From an uncultured Lutibacter sp. (GTDB lineage Bacteria > Bacteroidota > Bacteroidia > Flavobacteriales > Flavobacteriaceae): DNA of 64,000 nt. The stretch is from positions 434,001 through 498,000 of the forward strand of contig NZ_CANLZZ010000004.1 in NCBI RefSeq assembly GCF_947495725.1. The letters are read 5' to 3'. The notes beneath the pieces were generated by a model, which saw nothing but the letters and a program-made list of their open reading frames with translations, was not told the origin of the DNA and did not search any database. Below, one piece after another: positions 1 through 8,413 of the stretch. Position numbers and translations under genes: made by a program. Every line of letters begins with the position of its first letter. Position 1 is the first letter of the stretch.

Positions 1-1
1 T

Positions 2-2377
2 ATTAGACCTGATGAAGGCGTTAAAATTGGCTTCCACGAATTAAATTTTGATATCACTGGAGATTCATTTAACTGGGGTTTTGCAAAAGTTCCTGGTGAT
101 GTTTACACCGATCTTTGGAGACAAGGTAGAATTGAAGATCCTCACTTTGGAAGAAATAGTTTAAAAGCTAAATGGGTGCCAGAAAATGAATGGTGGTACA
201 AACGCCAATTCGATGTTCCAAAAGAAATGGAAGGAAAACGCATTCAATTGGTTTTTGATGGTGTAGATTTTGGCTGTGATGTTTGGTTAAATGGAGAATT
301 ATTGGGAACTCACGAAGGAATGTTTTCTCAATTCAAATTCGATGTTTCAAACACCATTCGTTTTGAGCGTTTACGTTTTGGAACCAACGTTTTAATGGTT
401 CGCTTGCATCCTGCTCCAAGACGCTACAGTCAGGTTGCAGGTAGAAAACCAGCTTGGCACGGAGATTATTGGGTAGCCTTGCCTCCTACTGGTATTTGGA
501 AACCTGTTTATTTAGAAGCAATGGGTCAAGTTACTATTGAAGATACATATGTTAAACCAAGTGTATTATCTGAAAATTCAGCAAAATTAGATATAGAAAT
601 AGAACTTAAAAATCATAATTCAACAAACAACAATGTAAATGTTGAGATTGAAATTGAAGGTGAAAATTTCGAATCAAAAATCTATACTGTAAATAAAGAG
701 ACAAATGTTGCTCAAGGAACTAATAAATTAGAATTAAGCATTGATATTGATGATGCAAAATTATGGTGGCCTTGGGATTTAGGAGATCAAAATTTATATA
801 CTGCTAAAGTTACTGTTTCAGAAAACAATGAAAATGTTTTAGATACAACCTCAACTTCATTTGGAATTAGAGAAGTTGAAATGGTTCATAATCCTGGTTT
901 TACGTTAGATGAAGTTGAAAATCCTTGGACTGTTATGATTAACGGTAAACGCCATTTTATGCGTTCAGGAACTTGGGGAGGGCCACCAGATATTTTTATG
1001 GGTCGTGCACATCCAAGTAAATATGTGGAATTAATTAGATTAGCAAAAGAAGCTAACTTTAACAACTTACGTATTTTCGGTTGGCATCCAGAAGAAATTC
1101 CGTTGTTTTACCAACTATGTAATGAAGCTGGTATTACTGTTTGGCAAGATGTTTTGCCTTTGGCTAGCTTATCATTACCAAAAAATCAAGAATTTAAAGA
1201 TGCTGTTTTTGCTGAAGCAATTTCATCAGTTAAAGCACAACGTAATCATCCAAGTATTGTATTATTGGAAGGTTCAGAAGAGTTATTTATGACAGCTTCA
1301 GATCCACAACACAACTTACAATTTGTAAATGAATTGGGTGAAGCAATCAAGCCATATACATCATTAAACTTTATTCCTTCGTCTCCTTTAAGTGATGAAG
1401 TTGGATTAAATTTAGGTTTCAAACCAAAAGAGAGTTTCCACGCCAACGATTTATTTTATGGCGAAGGAGAATTTGTAATGGAAGATTATTTTCCTAGTTT
1501 AGACTACGCTGTAATTCCTGAATTAGCAATTTCATCTTGTCCTAATATTGAAAGTATTAAGAAGTTTATTCCTGCAGATGAAATTTGGCCTCCAGGACCA
1601 AGTTGGGGACATCACTGGACAGATTTTGATGCTTTAAGAACACTTAATTTTGAAGTTGTAGGTGATCAAAGTACAGATAGTTTAGAAAGTTTTGTAACCG
1701 CTACACAAGTTGCTCAAGGTGCCATTTTTCAATATGCTTTAGAGCACTTCAGAACAAGAAAACCAAGAACTAGCGCAATTTGTATTTGTCACTACATAAC
1801 ATTTGCTCCAGATATGAAATGGGGAATTGTAGATTACTACCAAGAGAAAAAACAATCTTTTGATTATGTGAAAAAAGCATACCAACCTGTTTTATTAACT
1901 ATGAAACATTATGATAGACGTTGGTTACCAGGCGAAGAATTTAAAGGTGAATTATGGGTGGTAAATGATTATTACAAAACTTATAATAATTGTAAAGCAA
2001 CTATAAAATTCCTTGATAATAATAAGAATGTAATTAAAGAAGAACAATTTGATTTTTCTGAAATCAATGGAGATAGCTCATCTAAATATATTGATGTAAC
2101 TTGTAAAGTACCAGGTAAAATTGGAGATAAATTTTATGCTGAAATGACTTTAGTAGATGGTGAAGACAATGTATTATCTGAAAACGATTATATGATGCTT
2201 GTTGCTGATAAAACAAAAGACAGAGCAGAATTAAGAGCCATTGGTTTAGAAGCTTTTGAAATTAAGCAAAAATATGGTTGGGCAAATTATTTTAGATATT
2301 TCCCTGGACTTGGAGCTGAAGAAGATCATTTAGAAGCTGATCAAAAAATGCCAATTGCAAGAGGATTTGATAAATAA
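2..2377 (+). CDS. GH2 glycosidase, beta-mannosidase-like, 5' end cut by window
   Basis: The reading frame is open from the first bases of the window, so the true start lies upstream; the in-frame GTG at 176 is internal. The encoded part has the GH2 layout: sugar-binding jelly roll (VWLNG motif near 285-300), immunoglobulin-like domain with the LWWPWDLG motif (about 760-780), TIM barrel, then C-terminal beta domains. It resembles the beta-mannosidase/exo-glucosaminidase branch of GH2, not LacZ. The acid/base Glu is probably the second Glu of GSEE (1277-1282); the Asn that normally precedes it is Glu here. The likely nucleophile is the Glu of PELAISS at 1520-1522. It is homologous along its length to the GH2 at 5839-8352. 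Exact sugar specificity cannot be read from sequence. The gene is followed by a strong inverted repeat. Confidence 0.85.
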   Translation: MRPDEGVKIGFHELNFDITGDSFNWGFAKVPGDVYTDLWRQGRIEDPHFGRNSLKAKWVPENEWWYKRQFDVPKEMEGKRIQLVFDGVDFGCDVWLNGELLGTHEGMFSQFKFDVSNTIRFERLRFGTNVLMVRLHPAPRRYSQVAGRKPAWHGDYWVALPPTGIWKPVYLEAMGQVTIEDTYVKPSVLSENSAKLDIEIELKNHNSTNNNVNVEIEIEGENFESKIYTVNKETNVAQGTNKLELSIDIDDAKLWWPWDLGDQNLYTAKVTVSENNENVLDTTSTSFGIREVEMVHNPGFTLDEVENPWTVMINGKRHFMRSGTWGGPPDIFMGRAHPSKYVELIRLAKEANFNNLRIFGWHPEEIPLFYQLCNEAGITVWQDVLPLASLSLPKNQEFKDAVFAEAISSVKAQRNHPSIVLLEGSEELFMTASDPQHNLQFVNELGEAIKPYTSLNFIPSSPLSDEVGLNLGFKPKESFHANDLFYGEGEFVMEDYFPSLDYAVIPELAISSCPNIESIKKFIPADEIWPPGPSWGHHWTDFDALRTLNFEVVGDQSTDSLESFVTATQVAQGAIFQYALEHFRTRKPRTSAICICHYITFAPDMKWGIVDYYQEKKQSFDYVKKAYQPVLLTMKHYDRRWLPGEEFKGELWVVNDYYKTYNNCKATIKFLDNNKNVIKEEQFDFSEINGDSSSKYIDVTCKVPGKIGDKFYAEMTLVDGEDNVLSENDYMMLVADKTKDRAELRAIGLEAFEIKQKYGWANYFRYFPGLGAEEDHLEADQKMPIARGFDK

Positions 2378-2388
2378 CAATGAAATGG

Positions 2389-2525
2389 TTCTCGATACAA
2401 AATTCTTTGGTGAATTGAGTACTCAATCACCAAAGAATTTTACTCGAACTGACCTGATATTCAAAGACGAAACGTCACTTCGAGTGATTTTCGTAACTCA
2501 GTGAAGAAAATCGTATCGAGAAGTA
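2389..2525. repeat. Flavobacterial REP-like interspersed repeat
   Basis: The ends carry an inverted pair: TTCTCGATAC near 2390 and GTATCGAGAA at 2513-2522. In between lie TCACTTCGAGTGATTTTCG and GAAGAAAATCGTATCGAG, which can fold on each other imperfectly. Strings of this kind are scattered between genes in many Flavobacteriaceae genomes (from memory, not searched). The repeat fills the gap before the enoyl-CoA hydratase gene. The open frame running through it from 2501 is not regarded as coding. Confidence 0.5.
2399..2441 (+). terminator. Long inverted repeat after the first GH2 gene
   Basis: A 15-bp arm (2399-2413) pairs perfectly with 2427-2441, and an inner 5-bp arm (2415-2419 with 2422-2426) continues the stem after one bulged base, leaving a 2-nt tip. 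It lies 21 bases after the GH2 stop codon and can act as a terminator. It is also part of a larger repeat-like stretch (see 2389-2525). Confidence 0.6.
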
Positions 2526-2545
2526 TTAAAGTAATAAAAGATATA

Positions 2546-3310
2546 ATGATCAAATTTGAAAAAAAAGAACGTTTAGGATTCATCACTTTAGATAAATCCC
2601 CAGCTAATAGTTACGATATTCACTTCTTCAACGAGTTTGAAAAAGTTTTAAACTCTATTGAAAATGATACTGATATAGGAGTTGTTTTGCTGAAAAGCGC
2701 TATTCCTAAATTTTTCTGTGCTGGTGCAGATATCAAGGTTTTTGCAAGTAACACCGTTGAACAGAACAACGAAATGGTTGCAATGGCAAATAAAGTTGCC
2801 AAATTAATTAGTACTAGTGCTAAAATATTTATTGCTTTTTTAAACGGTCATACATTAGGTGGCGGATTAGAATTAGCAGTTGCTTGTGACATTCGTTTAG
2901 CTTCAAACAAAAAATTCTTAATAGGTTTACCCGAAGTTAAATTAGGATTAATGCCTGGAAATGGAGGAATCCCAAGATTGGTAAATGCCGTTGGACATTC
3001 CTATGCTTTTGAAATGGTAGTTTCAGGAAATCCTATTAATTCTGAAGAAGCTTTTAGAATTGGATTTGCTCATAAATTATACAATGAAGAAACTGCTGAA
3101 CAAGAAGCTTTGGAATATGCTCAAAACCTTTCCAAAGGTCCAAAAAAAGCAATGGCTACTATAAAACAAACTTTTGCTGAAGGAGTTGGAAAAAGCACAC
3201 AAGATTTTCTTAAATTAGAAACAAAAATGGTTGAAACCTTGTACGATACCTTTGATGCTAAAGAAGGATTTCAATCATTTATAGAAAAACGAGAACCAAA
3301 ATTTGAATAA
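2546..3310 (+). CDS. Enoyl-CoA hydratase/isomerase family protein
   Basis: Crotonase-fold protein of 254 residues. I start it at ATG 2546 (MIKFEKKERLGF), because a longer frame from 2501 would run through a repeat element and adds residues unlike the family. It has the CoA/oxyanion-hole segments FFCAGADIK and GHTLGGGLELA, and both Glu residues used by hydratases are present (Glu of GGGLELA and Glu of LPEVKLG). The reaction is therefore probably hydration of a 2-enoyl-CoA, but the family also covers isomerases and lyases. It is 16 bases upstream of an AldA-like aldehyde dehydrogenase and probably co-transcribed with it. A role in a deoxysugar or uronate side path is inferred only from position. 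Confidence 0.8.
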   Translation: MIKFEKKERLGFITLDKSPANSYDIHFFNEFEKVLNSIENDTDIGVVLLKSAIPKFFCAGADIKVFASNTVEQNNEMVAMANKVAKLISTSAKIFIAFLNGHTLGGGLELAVACDIRLASNKKFLIGLPEVKLGLMPGNGGIPRLVNAVGHSYAFEMVVSGNPINSEEAFRIGFAHKLYNEETAEQEALEYAQNLSKGPKKAMATIKQTFAEGVGKSTQDFLKLETKMVETLYDTFDAKEGFQSFIEKREPKFE

Positions 3311-3326
3311 ATAAACTTAACCAAAT

Positions 3327-4784
3327 ATGAATTCAACAGACATAAAACACTATTCCTGCTATATTAACGGAGAATGGTTAGACGATAACGCAAGAGATGT
3401 AATTGAGGTAGAAAATCCTGCGAATAACGAAGTTTATGCAACCGTTACGGCTTGTACTAAAGACGATGTACAATACGCTTTGGAGTCTTCAGAAAAGGCT
3501 CAAATTGGTTGGGCATTAACACCTGCAAATACAAGAGCTCAACACATTATTGAAATTGCAAACAAACTTAAAGCTGAACGCGAACATTTTGCAAAGCTTT
3601 TAGTGATGGAGCAAGGTAAAACGTATCCTGAAGCTTTAGGTGAAGTTGATGATACTATTACGTATATGACGTATTCTGCGGAAGCAGCTCGAAGAATTCA
3701 AGGTGCTATTTTCCCAGCGGAACAACCAAATAAACGTTTGTCTATTTACAAAGTACCATACGGAGTAACTGTTGGTTTATGTGCATTCAATTATCCTTTG
3801 GCTTTGATTGGTCGAAAAATTGGTCCGGCTTTAGCAACTGGAAATACAATGATTATTAAACCACACGAATTAACGCCAACAACAGCTTCAGAATTTTGTC
3901 GTTTAGTTGACGAATCTAGCTTACCAAAAGGTGTAATAAATATGGTTTCAACCAAAAACGCTGAAGCTGCTTCATTATTAGTTGAAAGTCCAATCACCAA
4001 ATTAATTTCATTAACAGGAAGCACAAGAGCAGGTAGAGCAATGTACCGAGCTGCTGCCGAAAATATTACTGGATTAATTTTAGAATTAGGTGGAAAAGCT
4101 CCATTTATTGTTTGCGAAGATGCTGACATTGATAAAGCTGTTGAAGCTGCCGTAATTTCAAGATATGCAAACTGCGGACAAGTTTGTATTTGTAATGAAA
4201 TGGTTTTTGTTGATGAAAAAATTGCAGATGAATTCACCGAAAAAGTGGTAAAAAGAACACAACAAATTAAAGTTGGAGATCCTTTTGCCCAAGGTGTACA
4301 TATGGGACCAAATGTTAGTAAATTTGGTTTAGACCGTGTAAATAATTTGGTTAAAGAAAACGTAAATAAAGGTGCAGAGTTATTGTTAGGTGGAGATATT
4401 CCTGATGGTGAATATTTTGAAAAAGGAAACTGGTACGCTCCTACTATTTTAGGAAATGTAAAAGGTGACGATCCAACTATTAGCGAAGAATTGTTTGCTC
4501 CTGTTATGCCAATTGTAAAAGTAAACGGTTTTGATGAAGCTGTTGCTTTGGCTAATAACAGAGAAGAAGGTCTTTCAGCATATTTATATACAAATGATTA
4601 CAGATTGCATCAAAGAGCAATTGACTCATTAGAAGTGGGAACTATTTTTATCAACCAACAAATAATTGGTAATATTCAAGGATATCATTCAGGACATAAA
4701 ACTTCTGGAACTGCTGGTGAAGATGGAGTTTATGGTGTAGATCATTATCTTCAAAAAAGAACTATTTATTTAAACTACGAATAA
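3327..4784 (+). CDS. aldA: Lactaldehyde/glycolaldehyde dehydrogenase (AldA-like)
   Basis: NAD(P)-dependent aldehyde dehydrogenase of 485 residues, the usual length. It has the cofactor-binding segment (TGNTMIIKPHE), the ELGGKAPFIV motif with the general-base Glu, and the catalytic Cys in NCGQVCICNE. The C-terminal stretch IQGYHSGHKTSG followed by GVHHYLQ-like residues resembles E. coli AldA closely, favouring oxidation of L-lactaldehyde to lactate, the step after aldolase cleavage of rhamnulose- or fuculose-1-phosphate. It lies between an enoyl-CoA hydratase homologue and a RhaT-like transporter (gap 9 bases), which fits rhamnose or fucose breakdown. Isomerase, kinase and aldolase genes are not in the window. 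Confidence 0.8.
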   Translation: MNSTDIKHYSCYINGEWLDDNARDVIEVENPANNEVYATVTACTKDDVQYALESSEKAQIGWALTPANTRAQHIIEIANKLKAEREHFAKLLVMEQGKTYPEALGEVDDTITYMTYSAEAARRIQGAIFPAEQPNKRLSIYKVPYGVTVGLCAFNYPLALIGRKIGPALATGNTMIIKPHELTPTTASEFCRLVDESSLPKGVINMVSTKNAEAASLLVESPITKLISLTGSTRAGRAMYRAAAENITGLILELGGKAPFIVCEDADIDKAVEAAVISRYANCGQVCICNEMVFVDEKIADEFTEKVVKRTQQIKVGDPFAQGVHMGPNVSKFGLDRVNNLVKENVNKGAELLLGGDIPDGEYFEKGNWYAPTILGNVKGDDPTISEELFAPVMPIVKVNGFDEAVALANNREEGLSAYLYTNDYRLHQRAIDSLEVGTIFINQQIIGNIQGYHSGHKTSGTAGEDGVYGVDHYLQKRTIYLNYE

Positions 4785-4793
4785 ACCAATAGT

Positions 4794-5822
4794 ATGGGAA
4801 TAGGAATATTTTGGGTATTACTAGCGGCAATAATGTTAGGGTTTTATGCCTATCCAAGTAAATTTGTTAAAAATTATGCGGTAGAAAATTTATGGAGCGG
4901 CTTTTGGTTATTGGCTATGTTTGTTGTTCCAATAATTTCAACTTTTGCATTGGTTGATAATTTAGGAGAAACTTACAAACAAGTTCCAAATTCAATTTTC
5001 TTAACCATTTTTGCGCTAAGTATATTATGGGGAATTGGTAATCTTCTGTGGGGAATAAGTATTTCAAAAATTGGAATGGCTTTAGGTTTTTCATTATTAA
5101 TTGGAGTTGCAACTTTATCTGGTTCTATTCTACCTTTTTTTATGGGAGGTGCAGAAAAATTAGGAACAACAGGTGGAATGGTAATTCTTACAGGTATTTT
5201 TATAATTATGCTTGGAATCATAGCCAATGGTAAAGCAGGATTATTACGTGAAAAGAACGAGAATAGCGATTCAGAAAAAAATTCTTCTAACAAAAACTCT
5301 ATGCGTAACGGAATAATCCTTTGCATAATTGGAGGTATTTGTGCCGCAGGTTTTAACTTAGCATACCACGTTGCTGATAATATTGGTCATATTGGCCAAA
5401 TATCACAAGAGCAATTTGGTAATGAACCATGGATAGCACGTTTAGCTGTAATGCTTCCTTCATTTATTGGTAGTGGAATTGCAATTATGATCTATTTCAG
5501 CATTCAACTTACAAAAAATAAAAGCTGGTCTAATTTCAAACATAAAAACAGTTCAAAAAATATTCTTTTTCTATTAATTATGGCCGTGGTTTATTGCGCT
5601 TCATTAATTATTTATGGATTAGGAGCATATGAATTAGGTCCTTTAGGTACTTCCGTTGGGTTTGCAATCTTTCAAACAGGATGTATAATGGTAGCAAACT
5701 TATTAGGAATCTTTTCTGGAGAGTGGAAAAACGCCGGTTTAAAAAGTAAAAAATGGTTGTATAGTGGACTTGCCATAATGACCATTGGAATAATAACAGT
5801 AGCCGTTGGAAACGGTATTTAA
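4794..5822 (+). CDS. RhaT-like sugar/proton symporter
   Basis: Integral membrane protein of 342 residues with about ten predicted helices, the length and pattern of L-rhamnose-H+ symporter RhaT in the drug/metabolite transporter superfamily. The segment near residues 78-115 (WGIGNLLWGISISKIGMALG) matches the Gly-rich core of that family. A hydrophilic loop rich in Asn, Ser and Lys lies near residues 150-170. It should carry a monosaccharide across the inner membrane with protons; rhamnose is the best guess, other deoxysugars are possible. It sits in a tight run with the AldA-like gene upstream and a secreted GH2 gene 16 bases downstream, linking hydrolysis, uptake and oxidation. Confidence 0.75.
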   Translation: MGIGIFWVLLAAIMLGFYAYPSKFVKNYAVENLWSGFWLLAMFVVPIISTFALVDNLGETYKQVPNSIFLTIFALSILWGIGNLLWGISISKIGMALGFSLLIGVATLSGSILPFFMGGAEKLGTTGGMVILTGIFIIMLGIIANGKAGLLREKNENSDSEKNSSNKNSMRNGIILCIIGGICAAGFNLAYHVADNIGHIGQISQEQFGNEPWIARLAVMLPSFIGSGIAIMIYFSIQLTKNKSWSNFKHKNSSKNILFLLIMAVVYCASLIIYGLGAYELGPLGTSVGFAIFQTGCIMVANLLGIFSGEWKNAGLKSKKWLYSGLAIMTIGIITVAVGNGI

Positions 5823-5838
5823 TAATAAAAATTTAAAA

Positions 5839-8352
5839 ATGAGATTTAAAATTGTAGTATGTGCACTTTTGTTATTTTCCTTTACGAAGGGATTTGCCCA
5901 ACCAAGCACAATTAGTAACCACAATTCAAACAGTCAGTTAAAAACTAGTTTGAGTAATTATCACTGGAAAATGAAGATGATGCTTCCCGGTGAAGGAATA
6001 AAACACGGATTACATAAATTACCTCCTGGAGATATAGAAACTTTAGTTTGGAATCCTGCTAAAGTTCCAGGTGATGTTTATACAGATTTATGGAAAGTTG
6101 GGGCTATTGAAGACCCTTATTTTGGAAGAAATAGTGTTAAGGCTCAATGGGTAATGCAATATGAGTGGTGGTACACTGTTCAGTTTAAAGTAAATCAAGA
6201 TTTGAGTGATAAAGTAGCTCGATTAGATTTTGAATCTATTGATCATGAAGCCGACATTTGGTTAAATGGACAAAAAATAGGAAGCCATAAAGGTTCCTTT
6301 TCATCCTTTTCATTCGATGTTACTGAAGCCATCCAAACTAACAAACATTGGCTTAAGGCAACTAATATGCTAGTAATTAGATTGGCGCCTCCTCCGCAAG
6401 TAAATGCCAGTGTTGCTGGTTTAAAAACACCTTGGTTTGGTGATTATTGGAGAGATTTAATTCCATTTGGTATTACTGGTAATATTGATTTAGTTTTTAC
6501 CGGTAAATCAAGGATTTTAGATGTGTATGCTAAACCAAATGTTACAAATGAAAAGAAAGCTTCCGTAACTTTTGAAATTGAGATTGAAAATACTGAAAAG
6601 ATTGCAAAAGAAAAAAATATTACAGTTTCTTTTAAGGGACAAAACTTTGATGGTAAGGAGCAAACTATAAGTTTTAAGCAATTGTTGCAACCAGGAAAAC
6701 AAATCATTAAAAAAAATATTGAAGTTAAAAACCCTCAATTATGGTGGCCTTGGGATTTAGGAAAACCAAACCTTTATGAAGCAAAAGTTTCTTTAGATGA
6801 AGGAAAAATAAATCAAGATTTTAAAGAAATAACATATGGATTACGCAGGGTAGATATGGAATGGAATCCTGGCTTTACAAAAGATGAAGTGAGTTTTCCA
6901 AGAACTACTTTAATAAACGGTAAACCTATTTTTATTCGTTCGGCTTGTTGGGGTGGTCCACCAGATATTTTTGTTGGAAGAACTTCAGAAGAAAAATATA
7001 GAAAGTTAATTGCATTGGCTAAAGAAGCAAATATGAATAACATTCGTATTTTCGGATGGCATCCACCTGAAATTCCATTATTTTATCAACTATGTAATGA
7101 ACAAGGAATTTCTGTTTGGCAAGACATTATCCCTTTAGGAACTGGTAATATTCCAAATGACCCTGAGTTATTAGAACGTATATACCAAGAAGGTGAAAAT
7201 GTAATTAAAAACAGAAGAAACAATCCTTCAATTATAATGATGGAAGGTGGGGAAGAAATGTTGTTGAGAGCTAGCGATGCCAAATATGCAAATGACTTCT
7301 TAGTGACTTTAGGAGAACGATATAAGGCTCAAGTAGATTTACCTTATGTACCAGACTCTCCTTTAACTTGTCATGTCTCAATAGAAGCAGGTTATAAGAA
7401 AAAAGAAGCTGTACACGCACTGGGTTATTTTTATCAAATGGGAAGATGGTTAATGGAAGATTGGTATAAATCATTAGATTATCCAATTGTACCAGAATTA
7501 GCAATTACTTCCGTTCCAAATGTTGAAAGTTTAAAGAAATTTATCCCTGAAAATGAATTATGGCCACCTGGTCCAAGTTGGGGACATCATTGGGCAGATT
7601 TAGACCGTTTAAGAATTCAAAATTTTGATGCATTTGGTGATGAGAAAAAAGGTTCTTTACAAGAGTTTGTTGATGCAACTCAAGATGCTCAAGGAATAAT
7701 TTTTCAATTATCAATCGAACATTTCAGAAGAAACAAACCAAGAACAAGTGGAATTGCCTTATGTCATTTTATTACTTATTGGCCAGATATGAAATGGGGA
7801 ATGGTTGATAATTATTTAAAACCAAAACGTTCTTTTGACTTTGTAAAAACAGCCTATCAGCCTGTTTTACTTAATTTAAACTTTAAAAAACGTAGATGGT
7901 TAAATTCTGAAACTTTTAAAGGTGAATTTTGGATTGTAAATGATTACTATCAGCAATATAAAAATTGTAAAGTTTCATATTCGGTTTTAGATGATGACAA
8001 AAATGTACTGAAAGAATCCACTTTTAAAGTAAATAAAATTGAAGAAAATAGTTCTAAACAATTTGTAAAGCTAGAAGCAAATGTTCTTAAAAACGTAAAA
8101 AAGAATTTCTACGTTACTATGGAACTATCAGATGATAAAGGAACTGTTTTATCTTCAAATGAATATATGTTCTTAATTGGAAATCAAAAAGAGGCTTCTG
8201 ACCAATTCAAAAAAATGGGAGAAAAAATTAGAGAACGCAATGGTATTTACACCTATGGGAACTACTATAGATTCTTTGAGAAATTGACTGGAGAAAACAA
8301 ACAAGAGTTAGAAAGTAAAACTGATGTTATAAAAACTAGAGGATTTGAATAA
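5839..8352 (+). CDS. Secreted GH2 glycosidase, beta-mannosidase-like, paralogue of the first GH2
   Basis: Start chosen at ATG 5839: it gives a typical signal peptide (MRFKIVVCALLLFSFTKGFAQ), while the longer frame from 5806 overlaps the transporter gene. The protein is 837 residues: jelly roll with VPGDVYTDLW and IWLNG motifs, Ig-like domain ending in LWWPWDLG, TIM barrel, C-terminal beta domain. The likely acid/base is the second Glu of MEGGEEML and the likely nucleophile is the Glu of PELAITS. As in the gene at the left edge, the Asn that normally precedes the acid/base in this clan is Glu. The two genes share long near-identical stretches, so they are diverged duplicates. Action in the periplasm on an oligosaccharide end is inferred. 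Confidence 0.85.
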   Translation: MRFKIVVCALLLFSFTKGFAQPSTISNHNSNSQLKTSLSNYHWKMKMMLPGEGIKHGLHKLPPGDIETLVWNPAKVPGDVYTDLWKVGAIEDPYFGRNSVKAQWVMQYEWWYTVQFKVNQDLSDKVARLDFESIDHEADIWLNGQKIGSHKGSFSSFSFDVTEAIQTNKHWLKATNMLVIRLAPPPQVNASVAGLKTPWFGDYWRDLIPFGITGNIDLVFTGKSRILDVYAKPNVTNEKKASVTFEIEIENTEKIAKEKNITVSFKGQNFDGKEQTISFKQLLQPGKQIIKKNIEVKNPQLWWPWDLGKPNLYEAKVSLDEGKINQDFKEITYGLRRVDMEWNPGFTKDEVSFPRTTLINGKPIFIRSACWGGPPDIFVGRTSEEKYRKLIALAKEANMNNIRIFGWHPPEIPLFYQLCNEQGISVWQDIIPLGTGNIPNDPELLERIYQEGENVIKNRRNNPSIIMMEGGEEMLLRASDAKYANDFLVTLGERYKAQVDLPYVPDSPLTCHVSIEAGYKKKEAVHALGYFYQMGRWLMEDWYKSLDYPIVPELAITSVPNVESLKKFIPENELWPPGPSWGHHWADLDRLRIQNFDAFGDEKKGSLQEFVDATQDAQGIIFQLSIEHFRRNKPRTSGIALCHFITYWPDMKWGMVDNYLKPKRSFDFVKTAYQPVLLNLNFKKRRWLNSETFKGEFWIVNDYYQQYKNCKVSYSVLDDDKNVLKESTFKVNKIEENSSKQFVKLEANVLKNVKKNFYVTMELSDDKGTVLSSNEYMFLIGNQKEASDQFKKMGEKIRERNGIYTYGNYYRFFEKLTGENKQELESKTDVIKTRGFE

Positions 8353-8375
8353 AATTTAGATTCTTATAATTTAAT

Positions 8376-8409
8376 AAAACCCCTTATTTTAATTAAATAA
8401 GGGGTTTTT
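8376..8409. terminator. Bidirectional rho-independent terminator
   Basis: A 14-bp perfect stem (8376-8389 with 8395-8408) around a 5-nt loop; A-rich 5' arm and T-rich 3' arm make it usable from both sides. It separates the converging GH2 genes at 5839-8352 (+) and 8414-10960 (-). Confidence 0.8.
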
Positions 8410-8413
8410 AATT

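Noticed and set aside
176-2377. GTG at 176 as the start of the first GH2 gene
   Set aside because: The frame stays open to the window edge and encodes conserved GH2 jelly-roll sequence (VPGDVYTDLW) matching the N-terminal part of the paralogue at 5839; the gene is truncated by the window, not started at 176.
2501-2545. Extended N terminus of the enoyl-CoA hydratase from ATG-like codon at 2501
   Set aside because: It overlaps a REP-like repeat; ATG 2546 fits the family N terminus.
5806-5838. Start of the second GH2 at 5806
   Set aside because: It overlaps the transporter gene and hides the signal peptide; ATG 5839 is better.
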